Virus record (IMG/VR): IMGVR_UViG_3300035670_000647
Location: 1-37,571 of that record
Source of the DNA: a virus
DNA length: 37,571 nt
Strand: one strand, 5' to 3'
Shown here: positions 6,718-13,683 of the stretch, piece by piece
Layout of the letters: each line of letters starts with the position of its first letter
Numbering within the stretch: the first letter of the stretch is position 1
Position numbers and translations under genes: made by a program
The notes under the pieces: generated by a model
What the model was told of the DNA's origin: nothing
Databases searched by the model: none
The model's input: the letters and a program-made list of their open reading frames with translations, nothing else

Positions 6718-7082
6718 GTACCGAGCGCGAACTTCTGGACTGCCCGTTTTGTGGCAGCGACGATGTTTCTCAATCTATGGGTGAAAAGGGCGACGGAACA
6801 CCGTGGCCTTACGTTGAGTGCGGAGCATGCGCCGCGTGTGCAGAGCCGGACATGTGGAACCGCCGCGCCTACGCCGACCACATCACAGCAGACGAGGCGC
6901 TGTTGAGGCAGGCGCTGGAGGCTTTGACGGAAAGCCGAGATTCCGTGTGGAACGATTACCTGAACGACTGGCGGCATGGAGTGAAAACGCGCAAGGCGCA
7001 ACTTGATGAACTGAAGCGGCTGGCTGAAGCGCATGACGCAACCATCGCCGCCCTCACCCAACGACTGGAGAAGAAATCATGA
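6714..7082 (+). CDS. Lar-like zinc-ribbon protein
   Basis: The N-terminal part carries the Lar-type ribbon: LLDCPFCGSDDV (C10, C13), a second CxxC group (C36, C39, C42) and MWNRRAY. Lar proteins of lambdoid phages modulate type I restriction. The 70-residue C-terminal part is a long helix (ALLRQALEALTESRDS to AALTQRLEKK) not found in plain Lar, so this is a fusion of a common phage ribbon with a coiled coil. Restriction alleviation is possible but not demonstrated by sequence. Confidence 0.6.
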   Translation: MSTERELLDCPFCGSDDVSQSMGEKGDGTPWPYVECGACAACAEPDMWNRRAYADHITADEALLRQALEALTESRDSVWNDYLNDWRHGVKTRKAQLDELKRLAEAHDATIAALTQRLEKKS

Positions 7083-7411
7083 ACGGCAAGCCATCTCAGT
7101 TTGTGAATTGTCGCGATTGCGGAAGCGTTAATAACAGCCGCAGCAGCATTTGCCGCAATTGCGGATACAAGCTGCAAGACGTCGCAGATCGCAAAACCGG
7201 CATCGACACGCAGCGGATTGACCCAGGTGTCGTGGTCAGCTTCGCAGTTGATCGCTGGCTCGCAGAAGTGTCGAACCGCCCGCTGGTCAACGTGCATCGA
7301 CGCACGCTGGACGATACGTGGCGTCAAGTCATCCGACGGTTTGGTGGTGACCCCGAAGCATTGCTGGGGCCAAGCCACGACACGTTGTTGGCGCAACAGG
7401 GGAAAGCATGA
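7079..7411 (+). CDS. Zinc-ribbon phage protein of unknown function
   Basis: The 110-residue product has an N-terminal CxxC-x10-CxxC ribbon (C11, C14, C25, C28). Its C-terminal block includes VNVHRRTLDDTWRQVIRRFG and LLGPSHDTLL, which recurs in phage proteins of beta-proteobacteria, usually without the ribbon. It is flanked by ATGA overlaps. The combination suggests shuffling of short modules in this region. Confidence 0.6.
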   Translation: MNGKPSQFVNCRDCGSVNNSRSSICRNCGYKLQDVADRKTGIDTQRIDPGVVVSFAVDRWLAEVSNRPLVNVHRRTLDDTWRQVIRRFGGDPEALLGPSHDTLLAQQGKA

Positions 7412-7881
7412 ACATCCCCGACACCGACCTCCCGCCGCTGCCTGAGAAAAGCTACTTGGGCGACGATGTTTCGTGGGGATATGAGCCTTACGACATGCTC
7501 GACTACGCCCGCCAAGCCATCGCCCACTGGCTCAAGTTGCATGAGGGGCAGATCGAAGCATGGCGCACCTTCGACGGCGAAGGCGGTTATGACTTGCGCA
7601 ACTACGAGGGCAACGAAACGTACCGCGAGGATTGGATCAAGCGCAACGGCGACAAGTACGCATCGTGGGTGGAGCCACTATTCCTCGCCCCACAGCCCCA
7701 AGAGGTCGAGGCCGCTGTGATGGCGGAGAGGGGGGCGTGTGCGAAGTTTGTTACATCCAGCGCGGTTTATGGGGCTGTCCGTGGTTATGGCTACATGACT
7801 TCTAGGCAGACCGCTGAATGTTTGGACAGCATCTCCGCCGCCATCCGCGCCCGCACCACTTCACCGGAGACGAGAGAATGA
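7408..7881 (+). CDS. Mosaic accessory protein
   Basis: The 157-residue product has an N-terminal YDMLDYARQAIAHWLKLHEG block, an aromatic middle, an LFLAPQPQE linker and a C-terminal ERGACAKFV...ISAAIRART block. The last block has a short relative in the minus-strand gene at 28804, which ends FARAIRART, so one module is used in both arms. Function unknown. Confidence 0.55.
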   Translation: MNIPDTDLPPLPEKSYLGDDVSWGYEPYDMLDYARQAIAHWLKLHEGQIEAWRTFDGEGGYDLRNYEGNETYREDWIKRNGDKYASWVEPLFLAPQPQEVEAAVMAERGACAKFVTSSAVYGAVRGYGYMTSRQTAECLDSISAAIRARTTSPETRE

Positions 7882-8156
7882 GCCGCTGCCAATGCTGCGA
7901 GTGCGAATGCGAGCGCCAAGAACCGCCAGAGCCTGAAGAACACAATGTCAGGTTCAAGCGGCACGACATCAATGTGTCAAAGGATTCGCTGTCCGTGAAT
8001 TGGTACATCCGCGTGACACACCCAAACGGTTCGATGCTTTATGACGGATGGTGGCGAGCATCGGAGAACGCCACTTGGCAAGAGGCTATCGAAGAAGCAA
8101 AGCGCGGTGCAATGCTAACCACCGCCATTGCCGCACAGCGGGGAGAGAAGCCTTGA
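7878..8156 (+). CDS. Small protein with Cys-rich head
   Basis: The start is the ATGA overlap. The 92-residue product begins MSRCQCCECECERQ with five cysteines in the first eleven residues, which could bind metal. A domain (VNWYIRVTHPNGSMLYDGWW then WQEAIEEAKRGAML) follows that looks like a small alpha/beta fold. GGGAGAG near the end of the gene serves the next start. Function unknown. Confidence 0.55.
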   Translation: MSRCQCCECECERQEPPEPEEHNVRFKRHDINVSKDSLSVNWYIRVTHPNGSMLYDGWWRASENATWQEAIEEAKRGAMLTTAIAAQRGEKP

Positions 8157-8311
8157 CCACCGCCGAACTTCTCGCGCTGATGCGCCTACTAAGCGCCCTT
8201 GAGTCTTGGAGCTTCAGCAGCAAAACGCCGTTGCCTGACTACTTGCACGACGATCTAGCCAAGATGGTCAGCCGACTAGAACAGGAAATCCTGAAAGGGC
8301 AGAGCGCGTGA
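8153..8311 (+). CDS. Small conserved phage protein (TTG start)
   Basis: TTG at 8153 overlaps the previous TGA and has GGGAGAG at the right distance, so it is preferred over internal ATGs. The 52-residue product contains LLALMRLLSALESWSFSS and LPDYLHDDLAKMVSRLEQEI, a pattern I know from short phage accessory proteins. It is helical and of unknown role. Confidence 0.55.
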   Translation: MTTAELLALMRLLSALESWSFSSKTPLPDYLHDDLAKMVSRLEQEILKGQSA

Positions 8312-8475
8312 ACAAAGGAGGACGCCCACCAATTGACCCTACCGGCGTACCGCTCACGATGACAACTATCCGCTTGACGCAAGAGCAGCGGATTCAATTC
8401 AGGCGCTTGGGCGGCTCTGCATGGCTACGGGCGCAGATTGAGAAGGCGAAAAAGAAAACCCCCGCACAACCATAA
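8308..8475 (+). CDS. Small DNA-binding-type protein (GTG start)
   Basis: GTG at 8308 overlaps the previous stop. The 55-residue frame begins MNKGGRPPIDPTGVPLTMTT and continues IRLTQEQRIQFRRLGGSAWL. GRPP followed by a beta strand and two helices is the form of small ribbon-helix-helix-like phage proteins that open with a GRPP arm. It is the last gene of the rightward arm, and its 3' end contains the terminator stem of the opposite arm. Confidence 0.55.
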   Translation: MNKGGRPPIDPTGVPLTMTTIRLTQEQRIQFRRLGGSAWLRAQIEKAKKKTPAQP

Positions 8476-8487
8476 GGCTGGCGGGGT
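8447..8487 (-). terminator. Intrinsic terminator ending the leftward (late/lysis) arm
   Basis: Read on the minus strand, ACCCCGC (8487-8481) pairs with GCGGGGGT (8465-8458) around a 15-base loop and is followed by TTTTCTTTTTC. It lies just beyond the i-spanin stop. The stem is also present on the plus strand but has no T run there, so it mainly serves minus-strand transcripts. Confidence 0.6.
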
Positions 8488-8521
8488 AAGTCCAATGCAA
8501 CATTGGAGGAGCAATGAGGCT
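8488..8521 (+). other. Convergence gap with hairpin and orphan leader
   Basis: A CCAAT/ATTGG hairpin (8492-8506) is followed by GGAGGAGCAATGAGG, a good ribosome site and start. The frame ends after three codons (ATG 8514, TAG 8523). The AGGAGCAATGA block matches the leaders at 4450 and 32.6 kb. It may be the remnant of a lost transcription unit. Confidence 0.35.
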
Positions 8522-9034
8522 CTAGTGTATCACGGTCAGGGATTCCCAAGCCCGCTCGCAGGTTTGCCCAGCAATCCGGAGTCCGTCAGCATACTCCCCG
8601 ACTTCGACAAGCTCTGCTGTATGCCTTGCGAGCATGTTTGCAAGCAGATCGAGGGCGGTTGAATCTTTGACACTCGGGCTTGTTGCGGGAGTGGAGGGAT
8701 TGCCGGAGCCTTTACCGAGACTGGCGGTAAGGGTGGCGAGTTGGACGCGCAGCCGCTCGCCAGCAGCAGCAGCGGAAGCAGCATCTTTGCGGGCAGATAC
8801 AAGGGCTTGTTCGGCTTCATTGGCGGCTTTCTGCGCTTCAGCAGCGCGGCGTTGCTCTTCCTCTCGGGCGTCGGATTCGGCCTTTCTGGCGGCTTCTGCC
8901 ATGACCTGAAGGGCTAGAGCGTGCTGGGCCTTTGTATCGGCGTGGTCGGCCTTTTCCCCCGATAGGCGCATGGTCTGCACGCCAGCAGCGATGCCAAGCG
9001 CGAGAATCAGGCCGCCGACTAGGTAGGTTTTCAT
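8522..9034 (-). CDS. i-spanin (Rz-like, DUF2514 type)
   Basis: The 170-residue product has an N-terminal membrane anchor (YLVGGLILALGIAAGVQTM). A long alanine/glutamate coiled-coil follows (about 30-100), and a C-terminal block containing LRIAGQTCERAWESL, typical of DUF2514 Rz-like proteins. Inner-membrane spanins bridge the periplasm to an outer-membrane partner and fuse the membranes at the last step of lysis. The partner is encoded inside this gene in another frame. It follows the lysozyme by 19 bases, with GGAAGG as ribosome site. Confidence 0.85.
   Translation of the reverse strand: MKTYLVGGLILALGIAAGVQTMRLSGEKADHADTKAQHALALQVMAEAARKAESDAREEEQRRAAEAQKAANEAEQALVSARKDAASAAAAGERLRVQLATLTASLGKGSGNPSTPATSPSVKDSTALDLLANMLARHTAELVEVGEYADGLRIAGQTCERAWESLTVIH
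8536..8820 (-). CDS. o-spanin lipoprotein (Rz1-like), nested within the i-spanin gene
   Basis: The frame encodes 94 residues with a lipoprotein signal (MKPNKPLYLPAKMLLPLLLL then ASGC). The lipobox is L-A-S-G-C with lipidated Cys24. A proline-rich mature start (PPLPPVSVKAPAIPPLP) follows, the hallmark of Rz1 proteins. It lies wholly inside the i-spanin gene in a shifted frame, the classic embedded Rz/Rz1 layout. After processing it should sit in the outer membrane facing the periplasm. Confidence 0.85.
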   Translation of the reverse strand: MKPNKPLYLPAKMLLPLLLLASGCASNSPPLPPVSVKAPAIPPLPQQARVSKIQPPSICLQTCSQGIQQSLSKSGSMLTDSGLLGKPASGLGNP

Positions 9035-9053
9035 GCGATGCCTACGCCTTCCA

Positions 9054-9536
9054 TCATGCCGCCCTCAACCCATAATCAATCGCCTCTTTGGCAGGAGACC
9101 CGAGGAAAAGCGCCCGCTCTGCATTCCGGCGACGACTGAGGCCGCGCATTACCTTGCCTGCCGCCTTGTTCCAGCGTGGGAATTCGTCAGCCGCCCCCAA
9201 AATGTCGCCCGCGTTGAACTTTCGGATCAGCGTCGAGGTTTTGAGGTTACGCAGCCCCACGTTGTAGGCGAAGCACACCAGCGCGTCGAACTGAAGCTGG
9301 CTGGGCTCACGCACGCACAATGCCAGAACGCCGGGTTCAAACTCATTGGCTAGCCGGTCTGCAAATGCCTTGTCAGCCTGCTCTTGCGTCCACTGTAGGC
9401 CCGGCACGACTTCTGGCCCTGTATGGCCCCATCCAATAGTCCATGGTGGGCCGTTCGTTGCAGGATCAGGGTAGGCCGTTAGCTTGCATGCCTCAAAGTG
9501 ATGCATGAGTGCGATGCCTTCGGGTGAGGTTTTCAT
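9054..9536 (-). CDS. Endolysin, GH24 (T4-type) lysozyme
   Basis: The 160-residue product has the lysozyme core: E15 in HHFEACKLTAYPDP, D24, then TIGWGHT (T33), i.e. the Glu-Asp-Thr catalytic set with Glu-to-Asp spacing as in T4 lysozyme. The later LQFDALVCFAYNVG and GLSRRRNAERALFL segments are family hallmarks. It hydrolyses peptidoglycan. There is no signal or SAR anchor at the N-terminus, so release should depend on the holin encoded directly upstream (ATGA overlap). Confidence 0.93.
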   Translation of the reverse strand: MKTSPEGIALMHHFEACKLTAYPDPATNGPPWTIGWGHTGPEVVPGLQWTQEQADKAFADRLANEFEPGVLALCVREPSQLQFDALVCFAYNVGLRNLKTSTLIRKFNAGDILGAADEFPRWNKAAGKVMRGLSRRRNAERALFLGSPAKEAIDYGLRAA

Positions 9537-9808
9537 TGCAACCCCTCAGCAGGCTTTTCACGGTGTTTAATCACCTTGATGAACGTACCCAAGGCGAACA
9601 GGAAAAGACCGGAGTAGAGCCACATGGATTCAGGGTATATCCACCCCCTAGACCATATCCGATCAATCGCAGCAATCGACCAGATCGCAATTCCAGCCAT
9701 GCCTACACACTGGAATAGATTGTCTTTGTAGGAGATAGCGAACGTTCCTACAACACACAGCGTCACCACGACGCCCAGCATGAACACCGCAATGTAAACG
9801 TCCATCAT
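9533..9808 (-). CDS. Holin candidate, three membrane spans
   Basis: The start is set at 9808, where ATGATGG overlaps the upstream TGA and AAAAGG precedes it; the 10-residue longer form would overlap more. The 91-residue product has three hydrophobic segments (about 5-25, 33-50, 60-80) and a charged tail (KVIKHREKPAEGLQ). Size, topology and position immediately before a signal-less lysozyme fit a class I holin. It could alternatively be the antiholin of the next membrane protein. Confidence 0.65.
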   Translation of the reverse strand: MMDVYIAVFMLGVVVTLCVVGTFAISYKDNLFQCVGMAGIAIWSIAAIDRIWSRGWIYPESMWLYSGLFLFALGTFIKVIKHREKPAEGLQ

Positions 9809-10113
9809 TTGCCTTTTGGCTTCATCCAATCTAGCCAAGCCTGAATTGTCGGGCCAAGACTAACCCCCTGCCAAGCGTCGAAAATCTTTGACACAATCGA
9901 CATGCCGAACAGCCCGAGAAGAAATCCGGCCAGCCCCTCGTTGATTGGCATCCATTGAACGAGAACGGGCGCACCGTACCAGCTAAGAGGGCACGCAGCC
10001 GCAGCCATCGCAAACCGCTTCGGCCATGTGTCACGAAGGAACATCATCGCCACAAGACCACCGGCGGGGCCGCTAAGTTTGTGGGCGACTTCGGGAGGGA
10101 TGTTGTCAATCAT
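9805..10113 (-). CDS. Small membrane protein, second holin/antiholin candidate
   Basis: The 102-residue product has hydrophobic stretches around 18-35, 40-55 and 60-77 (including GLAGFLLGLFGMSIVSKIF) and a lysine-rich end. Proteins of this form are often annotated as phage holins. It heads the lysis block and overlaps the next gene by four bases. Which of the two membrane proteins makes the lethal hole cannot be told from sequence. Confidence 0.6.
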   Translation of the reverse strand: MIDNIPPEVAHKLSGPAGGLVAMMFLRDTWPKRFAMAAAACPLSWYGAPVLVQWMPINEGLAGFLLGLFGMSIVSKIFDAWQGVSLGPTIQAWLDWMKPKGK

Positions 10114-10115
10114 TT

Positions 10116-10838
10116 TTAGTTCCGCATGGTGCCCGTGTAGATGATCGCCGCCGCTTTGTCATAGTTGGCGTCGATGCGGTTGTTGGTGCCGGGGCCGACA
10201 ACAATCTGCTGCGTGGTGCCAGAGCCCTGATATGCGCCGCCGCCGTACCATTCGCACCCGTGGCAGTGCCACCACGTCATGGCTTGGAAGGTGGCGTTGA
10301 ACACCGTCACGTCCTGCATGTAGATCGTGCGGATACCGATGGGGGCAATCGTGCGGCCATCGCCCCACGCGCCCAGCGGAATCGCCCAGGTCGCGCCCGA
10401 GCCGCTGGTGATCCAGATGTGGCGCAGCACATGGTTCCCGCCTGCACCCAGCGTGTTGCTCGCCACCATCTCGATGCCGATGCCGCCCGACGTGCCCGCG
10501 CCGGCGTGTAGCGACAGGTTCTCAATGCGCACGCCGTTGCCGAGCAGGCGTAGGAAGTTCCCTGAGTAGCCACGGATCAGCACAGTGGTGCCCTTGCCTT
10601 GACCAATCAGCGAAACGCCGTTTGTGATGAGGTTCGGTTGGCTTGCGAACAGGCAGTTGCCAGCCGGGATGTTGACGGTCTTGTCCGTAGCAGACGCGAG
10701 TGCCGCAGCGTTGGCCGCATTGAGCGCCGGGGTGTTGTCCGTCACGCCATCGCACGCACCGCCAAAGGCCGTGAGATCGTGGGCCAGCGCAGCGGTTGAC
10801 AGCAGCGCGCAAGCGATAGAAATGAGAAGTTTTTTCAT
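10116..10838 (-). CDS. Secreted beta-helix (pectate-lyase-like) protein, possible tailspike relative
   Basis: The 240-residue product starts with a textbook Sec signal (MKKLLISIACALLSTAALAH, AxA site). The mature start DLTAFGGACDGVTDNTPALN is the usual opening of right-handed beta-helix tailspikes and pectate lyases (FGA-GDG-TD-T pattern). The rest (VSLIGQGKGTTVLIRGY, VRIENLSLHAG) fits beta-helix coils. A signal peptide is unexpected for a virion part. The protein is short for a tailspike and lacks an obvious catalytic set. It follows the tail fibre gene by three bases, suggesting co-expression. It could be a periplasmic factor or a captured exported enzyme. Confidence 0.65.
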   Translation of the reverse strand: MKKLLISIACALLSTAALAHDLTAFGGACDGVTDNTPALNAANAAALASATDKTVNIPAGNCLFASQPNLITNGVSLIGQGKGTTVLIRGYSGNFLRLLGNGVRIENLSLHAGAGTSGGIGIEMVASNTLGAGGNHVLRHIWITSGSGATWAIPLGAWGDGRTIAPIGIRTIYMQDVTVFNATFQAMTWWHCHGCEWYGGGAYQGSGTTQQIVVGPGTNNRIDANYDKAAAIIYTGTMRN

Positions 10839-10841
10839 AGA

Positions 10842-11981
10842 TCACTCCCAGGAAATATTGACTGTTCCTGCGTCGAAGGTGTTGACTCCGCCTGCCGTCG
10901 TAATGCGAACGCGATCGAGCGTGGCCGATAGCGTTTTGCTTCCAGCCCCCATCTGTACCGAGTTGTCACCCGTATCACCGATATTGTGCTGAGAAACCCA
11001 CGTATTCCCGTCCAGTTTGCTGATGGTCATGACACCATGCCGAACCGCTGCGGCAAGCTGAACAAAGATGTTGAAGCCAACAACCGAACCGGCCGCAGAG
11101 ACTGCGGTGGCGTTGGCGAGCCGTGCCGCATAACTGAGATAGCCCGTGGTTTCAACGCCCCCAGCGTCGCCAATTTGGACAATAACGTCGCTTGTGCCGT
11201 TCGTGCTAACGCCGTTGAACATCACAGTGATGCGTTTGGCCCAGGACGGGATGCCGGTGAAGTCGATGGCCGTCCCGCTGGTGCTGGCAACCGCTGTGCC
11301 GAGTTGAATCTGCGCAGCCTTGACGTTGGCCGGGGTGATGGCTCGCGCCGTATCTGTGCCAGCCTGCGCCTCGGCGTCGGTCGCCAACTCTACAATGCCT
11401 GCCTCTGTCGTTGAGGCGGTCGGGATCACAAGTGCTTTGCCATCGGCTTTTTGATAAACAAGCACCTTCCATCCGTTAGGCGTGGAGCCAGATGGAACTG
11501 CAATCAGCGCATCGCCAGCAGCAGTCGTTATGTTTGCACCAGTTGGGAGAATCAACGTGCTCGCGTTGTGCGTAAGAGTAAGAATCCCAGCGAAGCGAAG
11601 AAAACGCGGGCCGTTGTAGTTGGCCCCAAAGCTGGTGATTGTCGTGGTGCCGGTGATTTGCAGAAAGTTGGTGTTCTGAGCACCAATGTCTACAGTGGCA
11701 GCAGAGGCAATGTCAGCTTCTACCCCTTGGCTAAACAACTGTTGGAACCGCAAGGAATCGCCTGTTGCAGTTCCAGCGCCAAGCCCCGTTAGCTTATTGC
11801 CGTTCATGTTCAGATTGCCAGTAATAGGCGTCTGACCATCGGCAGAGACAGACCGAGTCAGCGCCGACTCAACATCATCAATCAAAGACTGCCAATCCGC
11901 AGCCGTAGCGGAGTTGCCGTTCGTCGCCGGATTCCAGCTATTGACTGGGAGTACGTAGGTGCCGGTGCCGTTGCGCGCCAT
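10842..11981 (-). CDS. Tail fibre protein
   Basis: The 379-residue product begins MARNGTGTYVLPVNSWNPAT, as in the virion-binding N-terminus of many podovirus fibres, with GNLNMNGNKLTGLGAGTATG typical of collar-proximal repeats. STTEAGIVELATDAEAQAGT (about 190-210) is the common fibre linker. The C-terminal part (IPSWAKRITVMFNGVSTNGT onward) is a frequent phage fibre tip domain. It should form trimers that contact the host surface. It follows an 82-base gap, the largest inside the structural block, with AAGGAAAAC before the start. Confidence 0.85.
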   Translation of the reverse strand: MARNGTGTYVLPVNSWNPATNGNSATAADWQSLIDDVESALTRSVSADGQTPITGNLNMNGNKLTGLGAGTATGDSLRFQQLFSQGVEADIASAATVDIGAQNTNFLQITGTTTITSFGANYNGPRFLRFAGILTLTHNASTLILPTGANITTAAGDALIAVPSGSTPNGWKVLVYQKADGKALVIPTASTTEAGIVELATDAEAQAGTDTARAITPANVKAAQIQLGTAVASTSGTAIDFTGIPSWAKRITVMFNGVSTNGTSDVIVQIGDAGGVETTGYLSYAARLANATAVSAAGSVVGFNIFVQLAAAVRHGVMTISKLDGNTWVSQHNIGDTGDNSVQMGAGSKTLSATLDRVRITTAGGVNTFDAGTVNISWE

Positions 11982-12063
11982 TGTGTTTTCCTTTACAGTG
12001 CATTCATGACCATTTTACAAGCCATCGTTTTTGTGTATTTCGTGTACATGCTAGTCACGGCCT
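11982..12063. other. 82-base gap before the tail fibre gene
   Basis: This is unusual in a block where genes otherwise overlap or lie within about 50 bases of each other. It is AT-rich. On the plus strand a 24-residue hydrophobic frame (MTILQAIVFVYFVYMLVTAF then TEPR, 12006-12080) runs through it but lacks a ribosome site. On the minus strand only the ribosome site of the fibre gene is clear. A local fibre promoter is possible but not well supported. Confidence 0.3.
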
Positions 12064-13683
12064 TCACTGAGCCGCGATAACTGGCGCTGCCGCACCCGCA
12101 CCCCGGCGCAGCATTTCGACTAGCGCCGGGCTAACCATTTGGTCGGCCAAGTTGGCCGCACGGCCAGCACCGTAAAACGTTTCACCCATCAGTCTGGGAG
12201 ACGACACAGCGCCAAGGGCGGCAGCAGCGGGCACATTCCCCATAACTGCAAGACCAGCACCACCTGTTGCAGCGCCTGCACGCTGAAGTCCACGCGGCAT
12301 CACATCAGACAGGGCTTGTCCTGCCAAAGCTGGCATGATGTTTTGACCGCCAGCTTGCTGCATCTGCTGTGCCAGTTCGTCACGGAACCCATACGAGGTA
12401 TTGACGTTGTTGCGCATCAGGCTTTGAAGTTTGCGCATGGCAGTATCAGCGGATGCCTTTTGACCAAGAGACAGAGATTTTTCAATCTCTCGGATCAAGT
12501 CGGTCGCTTCTGAGTAATCCCGCATGACCTTGGAATATTCAGGCGCTTGCTTAGACACTTCAGACTTGATGGAATCATAGATGCCGCCAACCGCAGTACG
12601 CGCCGTTTTCTGCTCAAACGGGATTGACTCCATGATGCCGCCGATGCGCTGCTTTAGCGCGTCCAATCCTTCAGGGGTATGGAATTCAGCAGGGTCAAGT
12701 GCCTTCCATTGGGCGATTTCATCGGATACACGTTGCACGGCTTCAGCCGCCTGAACGTTCTTGGCCTGTCCTTTAAAAGTCGCCATGTTGCGAGCTTTTG
12801 AAATGGCATCGTCCACGCCGTCAAAGGACAGAACCGACTTGTCGGCTTTGACGTTTGCCATGCCTTCTCGGTAGGCTTGTTGACGTTGCTGCCCCATCGC
12901 TTGCAGATTTTGTTTTGCGGCAGTCAGTACATCATCCATCGGAGCCGTGCCGCGCATGTTCTGGGCGAACGACTGTGAGGCTTGACCACCTTGACGGCCA
13001 GCAACAAACGCTTGCCGCAATGCTTCATCGCCTACGCCAGTAGTTCCGCCTATCACTTGACGCGCCAGATTGCCAGCGCCGCGCAAAGCAGGCCCGACCA
13101 TCGGAACAGCGCCCCCAGCTAGTGCGCCAGTCATTGCTTCATCAGGATTTACAGCCCCGCCAGCAGCCATGCCGGTCAAAGCGCCAGCGCCTACACGTTG
13201 CCCCAAGGTTCCGCCAGCCATGCCGCCAGAGCGGAGAGCCTGCACGATACTAGGGGCAGCTCCAAGCGCCTGGGCACCTTTCGCCATCGCCCCGCCGACT
13301 CCAGCAGTCCCAGCGACTTCAGAACCGATCTTTCCGGCCTGAAATGCCAGAGAATTAGGATCAGCGCCCATCTGTTGCAAAGCGCCTGTCATTGCCTCGC
13401 GTCGATCATTGCGGCCAATGATGCTGTTTTGAATGCCCATTGCACGGGCAGCAGCGTCAACCGGAGCCAGCAGAGTTGCGCCAATGGACCCGGCGCCACG
13501 CACCATGCCACCCCCAAGGTTGGCAAGTTGTTGTTGCACTTGCTGACCGAAAGATGGCTCTTTTGGCGCAGGTTGAGGCGTAGCACTGCCAAGTCGTTGT
13601 TTAACAACGCGCTGGATTACATCGGTCGAAGTCCCTTCGGGGAACTCCAAAACTGTACCGTCTGGCAGTTCAGCTTCAATCAT
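12064..13683 (-). CDS. Internal virion / DNA ejection-type protein
   Basis: The 539-residue product starts MIEAELPDGTVLEFPEGTST, a short N-terminal motif shared by podovirus ejection proteins. Glycine/alanine-rich hydrophobic helices follow (about 60-215: GTAGVGGAMAKGAQALGAAP, GALTGMAAGGAV), which could enter membranes. A long helical region with Q and K comes next, and a final Gly/Ala-rich part. Such proteins are carried in the capsid and released to help DNA cross the envelope. It overlaps the upstream gene by four bases. The role is inferred from position and composition. Confidence 0.65.
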   Translation of the reverse strand: MIEAELPDGTVLEFPEGTSTDVIQRVVKQRLGSATPQPAPKEPSFGQQVQQQLANLGGGMVRGAGSIGATLLAPVDAAARAMGIQNSIIGRNDRREAMTGALQQMGADPNSLAFQAGKIGSEVAGTAGVGGAMAKGAQALGAAPSIVQALRSGGMAGGTLGQRVGAGALTGMAAGGAVNPDEAMTGALAGGAVPMVGPALRGAGNLARQVIGGTTGVGDEALRQAFVAGRQGGQASQSFAQNMRGTAPMDDVLTAAKQNLQAMGQQRQQAYREGMANVKADKSVLSFDGVDDAISKARNMATFKGQAKNVQAAEAVQRVSDEIAQWKALDPAEFHTPEGLDALKQRIGGIMESIPFEQKTARTAVGGIYDSIKSEVSKQAPEYSKVMRDYSEATDLIREIEKSLSLGQKASADTAMRKLQSLMRNNVNTSYGFRDELAQQMQQAGGQNIMPALAGQALSDVMPRGLQRAGAATGGAGLAVMGNVPAAAALGAVSSPRLMGETFYGAGRAANLADQMVSPALVEMLRRGAGAAAPVIAAQ

